From contig CAUYUJ010022543.1 in NCBI GenBank assembly GCA_963575745.1, forward strand, positions 20,001 through 84,000: a DNA stretch of 64,000 nt, read 5' to 3'. This document shows positions 1 to 10,277 of the stretch, piece after piece (positions within the stretch are counted from its first letter, which is position 1; each line of letters opens with the position of its first letter). Below the pieces are notes generated by a model that was not told the DNA's origin, searched no databases, and was given only the letters and a program-made list of their open reading frames with translations. The translations under genes were made by a program, and so were the position numbers. The stretch comes from Prorocentrum cordatum. Its lineage: Eukaryota; Sar; Dinophyceae; Prorocentrales; Prorocentraceae.

Positions 1-1399
1 CGCGCACAACAGCACGTCAAGAGGAGGTAAATATTTGGGGCACCGTTGCATCTGTTTCACACTGGGAGCTCTCGCTCAGTTACGGGTCCCAGGACCTTGA
101 CAGACCGTTCGGGTTTGAAGAATGCAGCAAGAAGATGGGTCCAGGGCTTTGGTCGTGTTTTCCCATGGTGTTACATTTTTCGCAGCGTCGGATCCCAGGG
201 CAGACGCATCTGCAACACTCCAAACAGTGAGAGCGTGGCAGAGGGGAAAGATGACGGAGAACGGTGAGGAGGGCACGTCCCTCCCACTCTTTCTCCTGTG
301 CGGCGGAATTTTCCTCATTCGTTCCCCTCCCATCCTCTCCCTGCTCCTCTCCCTGCTCCTCTCCCTCCTTGTCCTCGTCCTCCTCCACCTCATGCTCCGC
401 CTCCACCGCCTCCTCCCGGTTGTGAGCCGAGGCCGACAAGGGCGCGTACGCGACGGGGAATTTTCCGAGCTCACGCTGGTCCTCCTGGCACCTCCTGGCT
501 CGAGAGTTCGTCTGAACGCAGCCTCAGCCCCCCTCAGGGCCCGTCGGCCCTGAGGGAGGTTGATGGTCCTCCTCTTCCTTCTTCTTCTCCTCCTCCTCCT
601 TGCACTTTACCCCGACCTCGTTCGATTCGACCGAATCCCAGGCCTTGATGGGGTTAGCTCGTGTGTTGTAGCATACAGTAGGTCAGCAGCATGCAGCGTG
701 ACGTCAGACACGCAGCGCAAGGCCGCGTCCAGGGCAGTGGAGGGGGAGAGGAGCATCGGGGGAACATGGAAGAACAGGGGCATCCTGGAATCCGCGTCGA
801 TGTATTGGTGTCCCCCCTGGGCGCGCCTGGGGGGGCGAGGGGAGGAAGGGTCAGGAAGGGGAGGGAGGGTGGAGGAGGCAGGGGGGCGAGGGGAGGGAGG
901 GGGGGGAAGGGGAGGGAGGGGGGGGAAGGGGAGGGAGGAGGGAGGAGTTTGAAAGGATGGGGTCGCCAGGTTCGACCAGCTGGTCAGCGTGACCGGCTGC
1001 GACCTGCAGCTGTTGCACAAGTTCCCGCCGGCGAGCGCGCAGGAGTTCGCGAAGAACCTTCTCGAGGCGCGGGCGTTTGGAGGGGACGAGGGCAGCAGGG
1101 CAGAGGCAACCTCCTCCTCCTCCTCCTCCTGCTCCTGCACTGGCACTGATGGCGTTGGATCAGATTCCTCCTCCTCCCGCTCCTTGTCGGTCTCCCTCTG
1201 GGGTGCCCCCCCTAATCGTCTGGCGTGCGCAGCCGATGCCCCCTCCTCCCTGAGCCAAGCTCTGCCTTGGAAGAGGGGATCGAGGGCATCCGCGGGGGAG
1301 GAGGGGGTCGAGGGCCCTATGCGCACAGCGCGACCAGCAGCAGAGGGAAGAACAGGGTGGGGTGTGCATCGTGCATCATGCTTTGCAGGGGCAAGGGGA
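1..1399. other. Low-complexity spacer
   Basis: This stretch has no convincing gene apart from the exon-like island at 962-1088. It holds CT-rich DNA at about 310-430, CTT/CCT runs near 570-600, and a G-rich GGGAGG block at about 826-953 that could form G-quadruplexes. Long open frames here come from the skewed composition. Confidence 0.5.
962..1088 (+). other. Exon-like island, unknown protein
   Basis: One frame reads as non-repetitive, protein-like sequence between a GGGA-rich block and a TCC run. It includes FDQLVSVTGCDLQLLHKF followed by SAQEFAKNLLEARAFGG. A CAG|G trinucleotide at 967-970 could be a 3' splice site. There is no start, stop or recognisable domain, so this could be one exon of an intron-rich gene or chance. 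A similar EFA-x-NLLE string occurs at 35.4 kb. Confidence 0.25.
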
Positions 1400-1536
1400 T
1401 GGTGAGGAGGAGGAGGAGGAGGAGGAGGAGGAGGAGGAAAGGAGGGGAAGAGGAGGAGGAGGAGGAGGGGGAGGATGAGGAGGAGGAGGCGGCGGAGGAG
1501 GAGGAGGAGGAGGAGGAGGAGGAGAAGCAGGACCAG
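1400..1536 (+). repeat. (GGA)n microsatellite
   Basis: Interrupted GGA tract with GAT and GCG variants. It gives Glu-, Arg- or Gly-rich frames with no coding value. Confidence 0.9.
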
Positions 1537-1720
1537 GAACCGCGGGCCCCGGGGGCTGTCTGAAGATGGCCCAGGATGCAGAGCTCGTCCTAAGATAATC
1601 CGCAGCGCAGTTGCCGAAGTGTTGCACGGGCATGGCAGGGCCAGGAGCGAATCAAGGAGATGATGATCTCGTCCTGGGGGACGGCCCCAGTAGGGGAACG
1701 AACAATGGCATAAACATCAA

Positions 1721-1855
1721 CTCGGAGGTCCGCACGGATTTCTCGGATCGGCGCCGGACCCCTCTGGCGGCGCCTCTGGCGCCGCCCTTGGCGCGCTCCG
1801 CGCGCCAGGGAGGGGGGCCCAACGCGGACCCACGAGATCCGCGCGGACCTCCGAG
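1721..1855. mobile_element. Short inverted-repeat element, family K copy 1
   Basis: A 135-bp element whose ends are inverted copies (CTCGGAGGTCCGCACGGATT at the left, CGCGCGGACCTCCGAG at the right). Two hairpins lie inside: GGCGGCGCCTCTGGCGCCGCC-like and GGCGCGCTCCGCGCGCC. Related copies lie at 36.9, 46.6 and 48.9 kb. There is no coding capacity; it is probably a MITE-like non-autonomous element. Confidence 0.7.
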
Positions 1856-1931
1856 GTTTTCTGCTCATGCTATCTCTCGTTCCCCTGCCCAGGGTCCGGG
1901 ACCCCCTTCCCTCGGGGCCCGCTTCCCCCAA

Positions 1932-2092
1932 GCTGAGCGGCCAGCCGCTCAGGCGCTGCCAGGCGGCGGCGCAGGCCCAAGCGCGAGGTCGGCGCTGCCA
2001 GGCGGCCAGCCGCTCAGGCGCTGCCCAAGCGCGAGGTCGGCGCTGCCAGGCGGCGGCGCAGGCTCGCGGTCGCGGCGCACCGCGCGGCAGCG
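1932..2092. repeat. Short GC-rich tandem repeat
   Basis: The phrase GCGAGGTCGGCGCTGCCAGG and its variants recur several times. The frames are Ala/Arg/Gly-rich and are read as repeat DNA. Confidence 0.6.
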
Positions 2093-2222
2093 GCGGCCTG
2101 CCATCGGCGCCGTCGCGCCCTGCTGCTGCTCCGACGCGGGCGTGCGGGCGCTCCGCGCCGGAGCCGGCCGCCGGGGGGGCGTGGGGAAGGGGAGGGCGGC
2201 CGTCGGGCCTGCCTCCTCACGC

Positions 2223-2458
2223 TCAAGCAGTGGCGAAGAGTCCTGGCGTGCCTGTGGGCCGACCAAGCAGTGCTCCAAGAACCTGGTTTGTGGTTTCCAC
2301 GACATGTTCTCAGAACATTTCTGGCTGGGGCTCTCTTGTTTCAACGCGTCAGGTTTATGTTCGAAGCCAATTCTTGTTGTTCTTGGAACATGTTGGGGGT
2401 TCTAAGAATGTTTCGTGGTAGGCCTACAGAACTGCCGGGACGGTCGGTCCCTGCTCAA
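2223..2458. mobile_element. Dispersed element family B copy 1
   Basis: A ~236-bp element sharing its whole architecture with copies at 30.0 and 48.4 kb: a TCAAGCAGTGGCG-like start, palindromic GTTCT-x-AGAACAT boxes in the middle, and a GACGGTCGGTCCCTGCTCAA-like end. The ends are imperfect inverted repeats. It is flanked by an identical 22-bp direct repeat (2201-2222 and 2459-2480), which may be a long target duplication or part of the adjacent tandem array. Confidence 0.6.
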
Positions 2459-2762
2459 CGTCGGGCCTGCCTCCTCACGCAGCAGTTCGGGCAGGCGCGC
2501 GCCGACGCGCTCGACGTGGTTTAAGGCCACGCGCTTGACTTGGGCGGTGAGACGAACGCCGCCGGTGACGCGGCAAGCTCGGGCGGGGGAAGCAGTGGCA
2601 ATGACGCGGCCGTCGACCCTGCCTCCTCACGCAGCAGTTCGAGCAGGCGCACGCCGACGCGCTCGACGTGGTTTAAGGCCACGCGCTTGACTTGGGCGGT
2701 GAGATGAGCGCTGCTGGTGATGCGGCGAGCTCGGGCGGGGGAAGTAGTGGCAACGACGCGCT
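2459..2762. repeat. Tandem duplication, two ~152-bp units
   Basis: Units start at 2459 and 2611 and are nearly identical (CCTGCCTCCTCACGCAGCAG at each start). The first 22 bp also occur at 2201-2222, on the other side of the family B element, so that element may have landed inside the array. Confidence 0.8.
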
Positions 2763-3225
2763 GCCGTCGGTCGCCAGTCGCCAGCCACGGCGGCAATCCT
2801 GAGTTCCTGTCTGAAGGCCTGGCGCTGCGGAAGCGCTAACGCGCTGATGGGTTCCCCGCGGCACCGCGTTGTCGATACTGCGAAGGCCTCGCGGCAGGCG
2901 CCGCCGACCCCGGAGGCGGGACCTCCCCCAGGATCCCCGACCCGCCGTGACCCCCGGGGGGCGGTGTTCCGACCCGGGGCCTCCCCCCCGAACTCCCTCG
3001 GGCAGGCAGGGAGGAAGGGACGAATGGAAAGGAATCAACTTGTCTACGACGGTCTTTTGCCTTGTTCTTTCATTCCCCTGGGACTGACGACGACGACGAC
3101 GGCGGCGGCGGCGGCGTCTCTCACATGCCGCAGGGTCGGCGGACTTTTGCTGCTCTCTGGCAAGCGCGGCCCCGAGACCCCGACCCCGGCACCTCGGGGC
3201 CCGCTGGCAGCGCGTGCGTCTTGCA
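2763..3225. other. GC-rich spacer
   Basis: No gene seen. Contains a short GAC/GGC trinucleotide run at about 3086-3116. Confidence 0.5.
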
Positions 3226-3456
3226 CGCCGTCGGGCTCCTAGGGCCCGACGATGGGCTCTTAGAGCCCGACGACGGTGCTCCTAGAGCCCGACGACGGGC
3301 TCCTAGAGCACCGTCGACGGGCTCTTATAGCCCGACGATGCTCTAGGAGCCCGACGACGGGCTCCTGGGGCATCGTCGACGGGCTCTTCGAGCCCGACGA
3401 TGCCCTAGGAGCCCGACGACGGGCTCCTGGGGCATCGTCGACGGGCTCTGAGAGTC
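3226..3456. repeat. Tandem array of short palindromes
   Basis: Units of about 20-30 bp are built on the hairpin GGGCTCCTAGAGCCCGACGA. Almost every unit can fold on itself, and neighbouring units vary by point changes (TAG/TTCG/TATAG loops). No coding sequence. Confidence 0.8.
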
Positions 3457-3487
3457 CGGCGACCGCACAACAGAACGAACCGCGTGT

Positions 3488-3856
3488 GATGGGCCTGTTT
3501 TTCCACCTCCGCAACCATGAGTTGGAGGGCGAGGGGGTCCTCCTCCTCCTCCTCCTCCTCCTCCTCCTCCTCCTCCTCCTCCTCCTCCTCCTCCTCCTCC
3601 TCCTCCTCCTCCTCCTCCCCTCGACCTCTCCCCTCCTCCCTCCTCCTCCTTCTCCTCCTCCTCCTCCTCCTCCTCCTCTCCTCCTCCTCCTCCTCCTCCT
3701 CCTCCTCCTCCTCCTCCTCCTCCGCCGCCGCCTCCTCCTCTCCTCCTCTCCTCATCCTCCTCCTCCTCCTCCCCCCTCCTCCTCCCTCCTCCTCCTCCCC
3801 CTCCTCCCCCTCCACCTCTCCGAGTCATGGTGGTGGTGGTGGAAAACAGGCCCATC
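3488..3856. mobile_element. Inverted-repeat element family D copy 1 with (TCC)n core
   Basis: The left end GATGGGCCTGTTTTTCCACC is repeated in inverse at the right end (GGTGGAAAACAGGCCCATC-like). The interior is almost entirely a TCC microsatellite (about 3537-3820). A second copy lies at 5853-5991. It has no protein; it is probably a non-autonomous DNA element carrying or seeding a microsatellite. Confidence 0.75.
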
Positions 3857-3976
3857 AGCGTGGGCACTCGTGGGGCCGCCTCCGCTGGGCGGCGGCGCCC
3901 CCCGCGGGGCGGCCGCCGGCCCTGCGGGCGGAGGCCCGCGGTGCGCTGCCCGAGGGGCCGCCCCCGCCAGCAGGAC

Positions 3977-4148
3977 GTCGGGCCCGCCCCTCCACAGGAG
4001 GAAAATAAGTAAGAATAGCCGAAAAATCGTGCGGGGAGGATTTGTCGTTGTTGTTGGTATATTTTTGCGCATTTGGGGGGGGGGGGCATTTTGGGGGTAA
4101 CTTCTTATCCTTCGCCCCGAAAGCCGCCTGCAGGGGGACATGCCCGAC
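3977..4148. mobile_element. Inverted-repeat element family A copy 1
   Basis: About 172 bp. The left end reads GTCGGGCCCGCCCCTCCACA, and the right end read in reverse complement is GTCGGGCATGTCCCCCTGCA. The centre is AT-richer than its surroundings. Three more copies lie at 11.4, 47.9 and 48.7 kb. Confidence 0.7.
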
Positions 4149-4695
4149 CAGACGCCAGCAGCGCCGAGCCCCCAGCGGACGCCGCGGCGGCCACGCTGCG
4201 CTGGTATGCGCGTCGGCGCGGGCCCTCGTTGGAGCGCGGCGGCCAGGCATTGGCGCATCGCCGAGAGCAAGGCCCCAGAGATCCTCCTCCTCCTCCTCCT
4301 CCTCCTTCTCCTCCTCCTCATCGTGTCTCGATCCTCCTCGTGTCTCGATCCTGAGCCTGCCTCCTCGCCGGCCGTCTCTCCCCTGCGGCCCGCCGCCCGG
4401 CTTGGTTTTTGACCGTCTTCGGCCTCTGGGGGCCCTCGCCAGGCCTCGGGGCCATGACGAAACGCTCCAGGACGAGCAACCGGCCCCGGGGAAGTGGTCC
4501 AGACCTCCGGGGCCCACGCATCGGTCAAACATCGGAGCGCCCGAGCGTCTGGGAGCTCGCCAGACGATGATGGCCTTCCATTGGAAGTCTTCTGCCAGTC
4601 TTGGGCTGTCGTTTCGTCCATTGCCGGACTCTTCTGAGCCAGCCTGGCCATCGATCGATTGCATGCAGAGGTATGGGAGCAGACCCCCCCCATCA
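4149..4695. other. Spacer with a short TCC tract
   Basis: GC-rich DNA with a TCC run at about 4278-4320, followed by a short CGTGTCTCGATCCTC duplication. No gene recognised. Confidence 0.4.
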
Positions 4696-4799
4696 TAATC
4701 GTCATCATCATCATCAGCAGCATCAGCAGCATCAGCATCACTACTTGTCATCATCATCATCATCATCACCATCACCATCATCATCACCATCACCATCAC

Positions 4800-4843
<44 letters not shown>

Positions 4844-5060
4844 CCATCACCATTATCATCATCATAATCAGCATTGCCATCATCATCGGCATCAGCATCA
4901 TCTTCAGCATCACCATCGGCATCGTCCTCGTCATCACCATCGTCATCGTCATCATCATCGTCAGCATCACCCCCGTCATCACCATCGTCATCGTCAACCT
5001 CGTCATCACCATCGTCATCGTCATCGTCACCATCGCCCTCGTCGTCACCACCAGTGCCCT
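4696..5060 (+). repeat. (CAT)n microsatellite
   Basis: Interrupted CAT/ATC repeat grading into CGTCAT and CACCAT variants. The frames read as poly-His, poly-Ser or poly-Met; none is a gene. A related ATC tract lies at 53.4 kb. Confidence 0.9.
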
Positions 5061-5639
5061 CGCCGCCACTACCTTCCCTCCCCCCCCCCGAGGACTAGCG
5101 CGGGCACTCCGTCGTGCGGATCCGTCCCACGCCTGGGCTCGTGCACTGGGCGCATGCTAAATCAACGCGGATGCACCGCGTGGTGAGATGAGAATGCGTC
5201 TTTGTTTGGACCATATTGTTACAGCCATGTGATAGCCGCAGAGATTGAGCAAGTTCGCGCAGGCAGAAACATCTGCAAGAGTTTTATTGAAAGTCCATGG
5301 GTTGTGTCTGTTTATTCAGTGTTGGCATGCTTGAATCAGTATTGTGTGTTGTGTACTGTAGGCAGGTGTCCTTGCGCATGTGTGCTGTCGTATGGTTGGC
5401 GCAATTGTCCTGAAACATTATCTTCTGAGATAAGGGCGTGTGTGTGTGCATGGGGTTACTTGTCAGGACTCACAGGGAGTGCCACCCGTTTGGTTGGGAC
5501 GGTGTGGTTTACAGGAGGCACGAACGGAGACCCACGATCATATGGACGTGATACCGTCCCAGGTGAGGGCGAGGCTCGGGAGGCTGGTCGAGTGTTCTCT
5601 CCTTGGTTTAGAACGATCCAATCTGCGAAGTGTAAGATA
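5061..5639. other. Unassigned spacer
   Basis: Mixed-composition DNA without microsatellite. Open frames are short and show no recognisable protein. It ends at the TA target of the family C element. Confidence 0.4.
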
Positions 5640-5815
5640 GAGTCGGGGCCCTGAAGAAGGAACCCTTTTCGTGGGGGAGGGGCTCCGTGTTCCTCAGTTG
5701 CTTTCTAGTGCTCCTCGGGTTTTCCGGAGGTTTTCCATGGAACATCGGAGTTTAATTTAAGGGAAGAAAGGGGCCTCGTTCCTTATGTATCGTTCCTGAG
5801 GTCAACGCCCAGACT
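5640..5815. mobile_element. Tc1/mariner-like MITE, family C copy 1
   Basis: A 176-bp element flanked by TA on both sides (5638-5639 and 5816-5817). The left end is AGTCGGGGCCCTGAAGAAGG; the right end is its imperfect inverse. A CAGT-type terminus and TA target are typical of Tc1/mariner transposons. There is no transposase. Copy 2 (53106-53284) has the same length, ends and target. Confidence 0.8.
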
Positions 5816-5852
5816 TATCTGGTGTAAGCTTGGTGGGGTGACGTATGTTTCA

Positions 5853-5991
5853 TGGGCCTGTTTTCCACCACCACCACCATGAGTTGGAGGGGGGAAGGAG
5901 GTAGAGGAGGAGGAGGAGGACGAGGAGGAGGAGGAGGAGGAGGATCCCCTCCCCCTCCCACTTATGGTAGTGGTGGTGGAAAACACGCCCA
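5853..5991. mobile_element. Inverted-repeat element family D copy 2 with (GGA)n core
   Basis: The ends are about 38-bp inverted repeats beginning TGGGCCTGTTTTCCACCACC, with few mismatches. A short GGA tract (about 5900-5945) sits in the centre. Compared with copy 1, the core microsatellite is much shorter and purine-rich on the + strand. Confidence 0.75.
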
Positions 5992-6043
5992 CCATATGTT
6001 GGTGAAAGATCGAGGCTCGGGGCGCGCAGACGCCCACGAGGCG

Positions 6044-6193
6044 GCACGGGCGGCAGCGTGGCGCCAACTCGGCGGGCCCGCCCAGCGCACCTGGCGGCCA
6101 CGGAAGGCCACAGAGGTCGCACGGGCGGCAGCGCGGCGCAGCCTCGGCCCAACCCGCCCGGCGCACGGGTCGCCTGCAGCGCCCCCTTCGGGC
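6044..6193. repeat. Two-copy ~75-bp GC-rich tandem repeat
   Basis: GCACGGGCGGCAGCG starts at 6044 and again at 6119, with related sequence following each. No gene seen in 5992-6420 otherwise. Confidence 0.6.
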
Positions 6194-6419
6194 GGCACGT
6201 GGCAGCATTTTGGAGCATTCTCGGGCGACCCGTCGTCCAATTTGCTGAAGCAACCGAAGGGGTAACCCCGAAGTGCAAACCCTGCAGTATTGATGGCATC
6301 GGCGTACTGTTGAGCATAGATGCCTCTGTCCGTGTGTCTGCTTTGCGTGTGTTTGTATATCAAAGTTGCACACGTGTAGACATCTGCACATGTATCGTTT
6401 GAGAGAGAAGCAGTTACAG

Positions 6420-6509
6420 AAACTAGAGAGGGAGAGGGAGAGATGTATATATATATATATATATATATACGTGTATATATATAACAAGAAAGAGAGAAGA
6501 AAACAGTGA

Positions 6510-6545
<36 letters not shown>

Positions 6546-6590
6546 ACGAGAGATAGAGAAAGGAGGACAGAGATAGAGAGAGGGGGGGCA
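6420..6590. repeat. (GA)n / (TA)n composite microsatellite
   Basis: A GAGAGG-rich arm, a TA run at about 6445-6482, then a long GA run. A reverse-complement counterpart of similar order lies at 38985-39150. Confidence 0.9.
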
Positions 6591-6703
6591 TGCCGCGAGT
6601 GCGCGGCGCGCAGGGCGTCTACTCAGGCGAGCGGCCTGTGGCAGCCCCGCCGCCCGCGCGCGCCGCCGACCGCCGGCTCGTGCCCACGCGGGCGGGGGCG
6701 TGG

Positions 6704-6825
6704 CATCGCTCGGACCTGTGCATTTTTCCTCGTTGGGGACCATCGAGGAGCATGCTTGATCATTTGGCGAAAAGACCACGCACGAAACCGAAAAAAAAAC
6801 ACAGGGAGTGGACGTCCGAGCGATG
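6704..6825. mobile_element. Short inverted-repeat element family I copy 1
   Basis: A 122-bp element starting CATCGCTCGGACC and ending GACGTCCGAGCGATG, inverse copies of each other. The interior includes ATTTGGCGAAAAGACCACGC and an A-rich run. Copy 2 (47184-47305) has identical length and high identity. Confidence 0.75.
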
Positions 6826-6889
6826 GCGAGAGGATCGGTGCGACCGAGGTGGGTACGGAAAGGACGGGCACGGAGGCAAGGGCTCCCAC

Positions 6890-7030
6890 GAGGGCGCGAA
6901 GTGATTCGCGCTTCGCGGTCCTCGTTCCCTCTCCCCCTCCTCCTCGTCCTCCGTTTCTCCCTTTTAGGGGGGCGGCGCGAGAGCGCGAAGTTATTCGCGC
7001 TTCGCGGAGCGCGAAGCGCGAAGTTGGGAG
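6890..7030. repeat. GCGCGAAG palindrome cluster
   Basis: GCGCGAAGTTATTCGCGCTT and similar words pair with each other to form several overlapping hairpins. No coding sequence is evident. Confidence 0.6.
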
Positions 7031-7179
7031 CCCTAGGACGGCCGACAGCAGCTCCTGTCTCATTCTGCACAGGACTCGCTGTCGGTGCGGGCGCGGACGG
7101 TGTCCATCTGAGTCGGGGGCCTCGAGACGGCGGTCCATGCAAACGGGGGTCGGCCAGAGCTCCCGATCTTGCAGGATCC

Positions 7180-7355
7180 GGCTGTGCCAGGGTGGCATTG
7201 GCCTGGGCGTGGGCGCAGACTTTTGCAGGATCTTGCATGATTCTTCGCATTGACCCAGGCTTGAGTGCAGGATCTTGAAGGAGCTTTTGCAGGATTCTGC
7301 AAGGCCTGACTGACGCGGGTCTGCATTGACCCGGGTCAGAAGATCCCCGACTGAG
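7180..7355. repeat. Degenerate GCAGGATCTTG repeat with TGACCCGGGTC boxes
   Basis: Several TTGCAGGATCTTGCA-like words are followed by GGGTCTGCATTGACCCGGGT and CAGAAGATCCCC. The same end phrase occurs at 14510-14555, so this is part of a dispersed repeat. Confidence 0.55.
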
Positions 7356-8404
7356 ACGGAAGGGCCGCCAGCCCAACAGCAGCCGCGTTGTTCGGTTTGG
7401 ACGGCATGCGTTGTGTGGCATCGTGCACATATTCTCCGTATACCCATTTCAGGCTTGCCAGGAGTTGGAGGAGCAACGCCAGGGGGGAAAGACGTCAGCA
7501 GCACAGCAGTTCATATCGTCATGGACGGTAGTGGAGGCATCGTCATGAACGAAAGGCCATCTTCACCCACATCGATGCTGAAATCCCCCGCCCATGGAAG
7601 CCGAAAACGGGCGCTGGCATCCGGGGGGACAAACACGATGGTTAAAAGCGAAGCAGCCACCGAATACGGTTGGCTCATGCGTCAGGGTGGGATAGTCTCA
7701 GGGGTTCAATGACTGATGTTCGTTGTCCAGGGCTCGTCCTAGACGGTGCTTCGGCGATCTCGTGGGCCGTTTTCGTTTCGATCTCGTGCTTTGCGGAAGA
7801 GAAGCGAAACGCGAGAAAACGAACAAAAAGCTAAACGAACAACATTATTTAGACCGATCTTTGGTGTTCTGAGGGTTTCTGATTGTCCTTGGGCGCCCGT
7901 ATGGCTGCGGCCAGATCCGCATCGAAATGCTGGTCGGATCGTACCCCAGGAGTGGTCAAGTGATCGTTTCTGGACCTGGAGACGAAACACTTCGAGGTTC
8001 AAGATTTTCCGGCGCTTTCGCCGTTTCTCTTTGTCAGGGCGCCAGAGACGGGGGTAGAGCAAACGGGGGCACGGGGAACGCTGATTTCCACGTTTGGCGA
8101 TGCCCCCGTTGAGGGGGCCCTGTGCGCCGTAGACGGGGGCACAGTACAGTGGGGGCGCGTGCCAAGAAACCAGTTGGATTTTGCCAGGGTGCCCTGGGTT
8201 TCTTCGACTTCGATGGGTCCCCAATAAGACCTGGATGATTTTCGATCGACAAATTTGGGTTTTCATTAAACAAATCGCGGATTTCAGGGTTGGGTTTCTT
8301 GCGGAGGCTTCTTGTGGCCGAGGCCCCACTGTAAGCGGGGGCATATTAACACGTCTAATCCCCCGTTGAGCGAAACCCCCTTTTGGGAAGTCCCGACTTT
8401 GGTT
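7356..8404. other. Unassigned spacer
   Basis: No recognisable gene. ACGGGGGCA-like words recur loosely between about 8040 and 8350. Open frames lack any known motif. Confidence 0.4.
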
Positions 8405-8712
8405 TTCGCGAGCGCCGGGGTGCGGAGGAGGAGGAGGAGGAGGAGGAGGAGGAGGAGGAGGAGGAGGGAGGAGGAGGAGGAGGAGGAGGAGGAGGAGGAG
8501 GAGGAGGAGGAGGAGGAGGAGGAGAGGAGGAGGAGAGAGGAGGAGAGAGGAGGAGGAGGAGGAGGACGAGGAGGAGGAGGAGGAGGAGGAGGAGGAGGAG
8601 AGGAGGAGGAGGAGGAGGAGGAGAGAGGAGGAGGAGGAGGAGGAGGACGAGGAGGAGGAGGAGGAGGAGGAGGAGGAGGAGAAAGAGGACGAGGAGGAGG
8701 AGGAGGAGGAGG
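8405..8712 (+). repeat. (GGA)n microsatellite
   Basis: About 300 bp of GGA with GAGAGG and GACGAGG interruptions, among the longest in the window. Frames over it are poly-Glu, poly-Arg or poly-Gly. Confidence 0.95.
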
Positions 8713-8799
8713 CCTTCCGGCCGCCGTGCCGCGTGCTGCAGGGGGTGCCTGGCTCGCCTCCGGCGGCCGCCGGCGGAGAGCCGCTCCGGGGCGCGCGGG

Positions 8800-9080
8800 T
8801 CACACTGCAGCCAGAGCGGCCACTTTGCAACCAGAGGGGGCACTCTGCAGTCAGGAGCGAAAGAAGGACGTACACGTATCTGAATCCACGCTGGTTTCGA
8901 GGGCTCGCATTGCGCGAATGTTCGTATTACGCGGCCGGTCTCGCGGGTCAAGGGGCCGTGTTCATGTACATAGCTGGGCGTGTACATCCTTTGTGGGCTC
9001 CCTATACAACCAGCACGGGCCTCTCCCAGAAGGGCACTTTGCGACCAGGAGTGCGACTTTACAACCAGGCAATTGAACGC
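8800..9080. repeat. Degenerate CACTTTGCAACCAG repeat
   Basis: Variants of CACTTTGCAACCAGAG recur irregularly (8817, 8838, 9038, 9056 region). This is probably a decayed minisatellite. Confidence 0.5.
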
Positions 9081-9169
9081 ATGAGAGCGACACATGTTCC
9101 ACGATTTCCGAAAGCTCCGTGGGTCCACGTAGGAGAGACACTTCGCTCTCTAAAGCGTGTTGGGTGTAA

Positions 9170-9740
9170 AGGGCCTGGGTTCCTATTGACACCAGATGAA
9201 TCCCATTGGAATCGGACAAGATTCCTCGATATGCGGCTAACGTGTGTCCTATTGGAATCCGGTAGGGATGCTTCCTATTGAAACCCTCTGGGGCCCTTCG
9301 TAGGGGAAGCCGAGTGGAAACCCCATTGGATTACAATCGAGGGGCCTTCCTATCGGAATGCTGCGGGAAACGCATGTAGGTAAGGAGTCAAGTCGGGAAG
9401 CATTTTGGGTTCTGATTCGAAAACAGTAGAAACCGTTTCCCTTGGAATCCCGTTGGAACCATACTGGCGAATACGATGGCTATCGCACTGGACTCCAATC
9501 GGGATCCTTCGTTGTCGATCCACACGGGCATACTATCGGGATCCCATCGGGACCCAATTGTAACCCAACAAGAGCCTGTCATCTTTGAGTCATACTGCAA
9601 CCGGAGTTGTGTGCGTTCTCTTCTTCTCCTTGTGTGGTATCTATTGGAGCCCAATTTAGATCCATCCGGGACTATCCCGCTACAGGCCGGTGACGGGCTT
9701 GGGTGGTTTGAGTTCCTTGTTGTTGCATATATTCCCTAAA
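9170..9740. repeat. Degenerate CCCATTGGAATC repeat
   Basis: Short words such as CCTATTGGAATCC, CCCATTGGATTAC and CTATCGGGATCCCATCGGGA recur every 20-40 bp. It is a decayed short-unit minisatellite with no gene. Confidence 0.6.
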
Positions 9741-10270
9741 TATACATCTTTTTGGGGAGCCTGATAACCTCTGCCTGAAAATTTTGTTTCTTCTGACACT
9801 AGGAGGACAGTAAGCGTTCGCCGCACAAGAAACAGCAGAGGAACACGCGCGCTACCAAGAGAGCGGACATGTGTATTTCAATCAGTTGTTTATTTCATCT
9901 TAGACATGCTTGTCCTCGCGCCTCATCGTCTGGCAATCATAAAACCGTATGTTTTCGCATGTGCGGAAGCATGCGTACCCAAGAAAGCGGACTTGTGGCC
10001 AGGGAGGGAGCAAACTGGGAGGGGGGAGGGGCGGACGCAGGGAGGGAAAAGGGAAGGAGACATATTCGCGCTCCCGACACTCAGGAATCGCGCTTTCGTC
10101 CAGGAGTGCCCCAGAACTTATTTCAGATTCGTGTCATCGCATGAACTTTCTTCGGATTTGCTCCAAGGTCGCACTATGATGTCCCTCCCGTCCGACCTGC
10201 CCATTAGTGGACCCCGCCGCCACATTCGGTGAGCGATGGGCCTACGTTAACGGGGGCAACCCAGGGATAA
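9741..10270. other. Unassigned spacer
   Basis: Mixed-composition DNA. No motif, RNA gene or protein recognised. Confidence 0.4.
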
Positions 10271-10277
10271 AGCTCTT

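Noticed and set aside
4659-5186. Histidine-rich protein
   Set aside because: It is the translation of a CAT microsatellite; the other frames give poly-Ser and poly-Met equally well.
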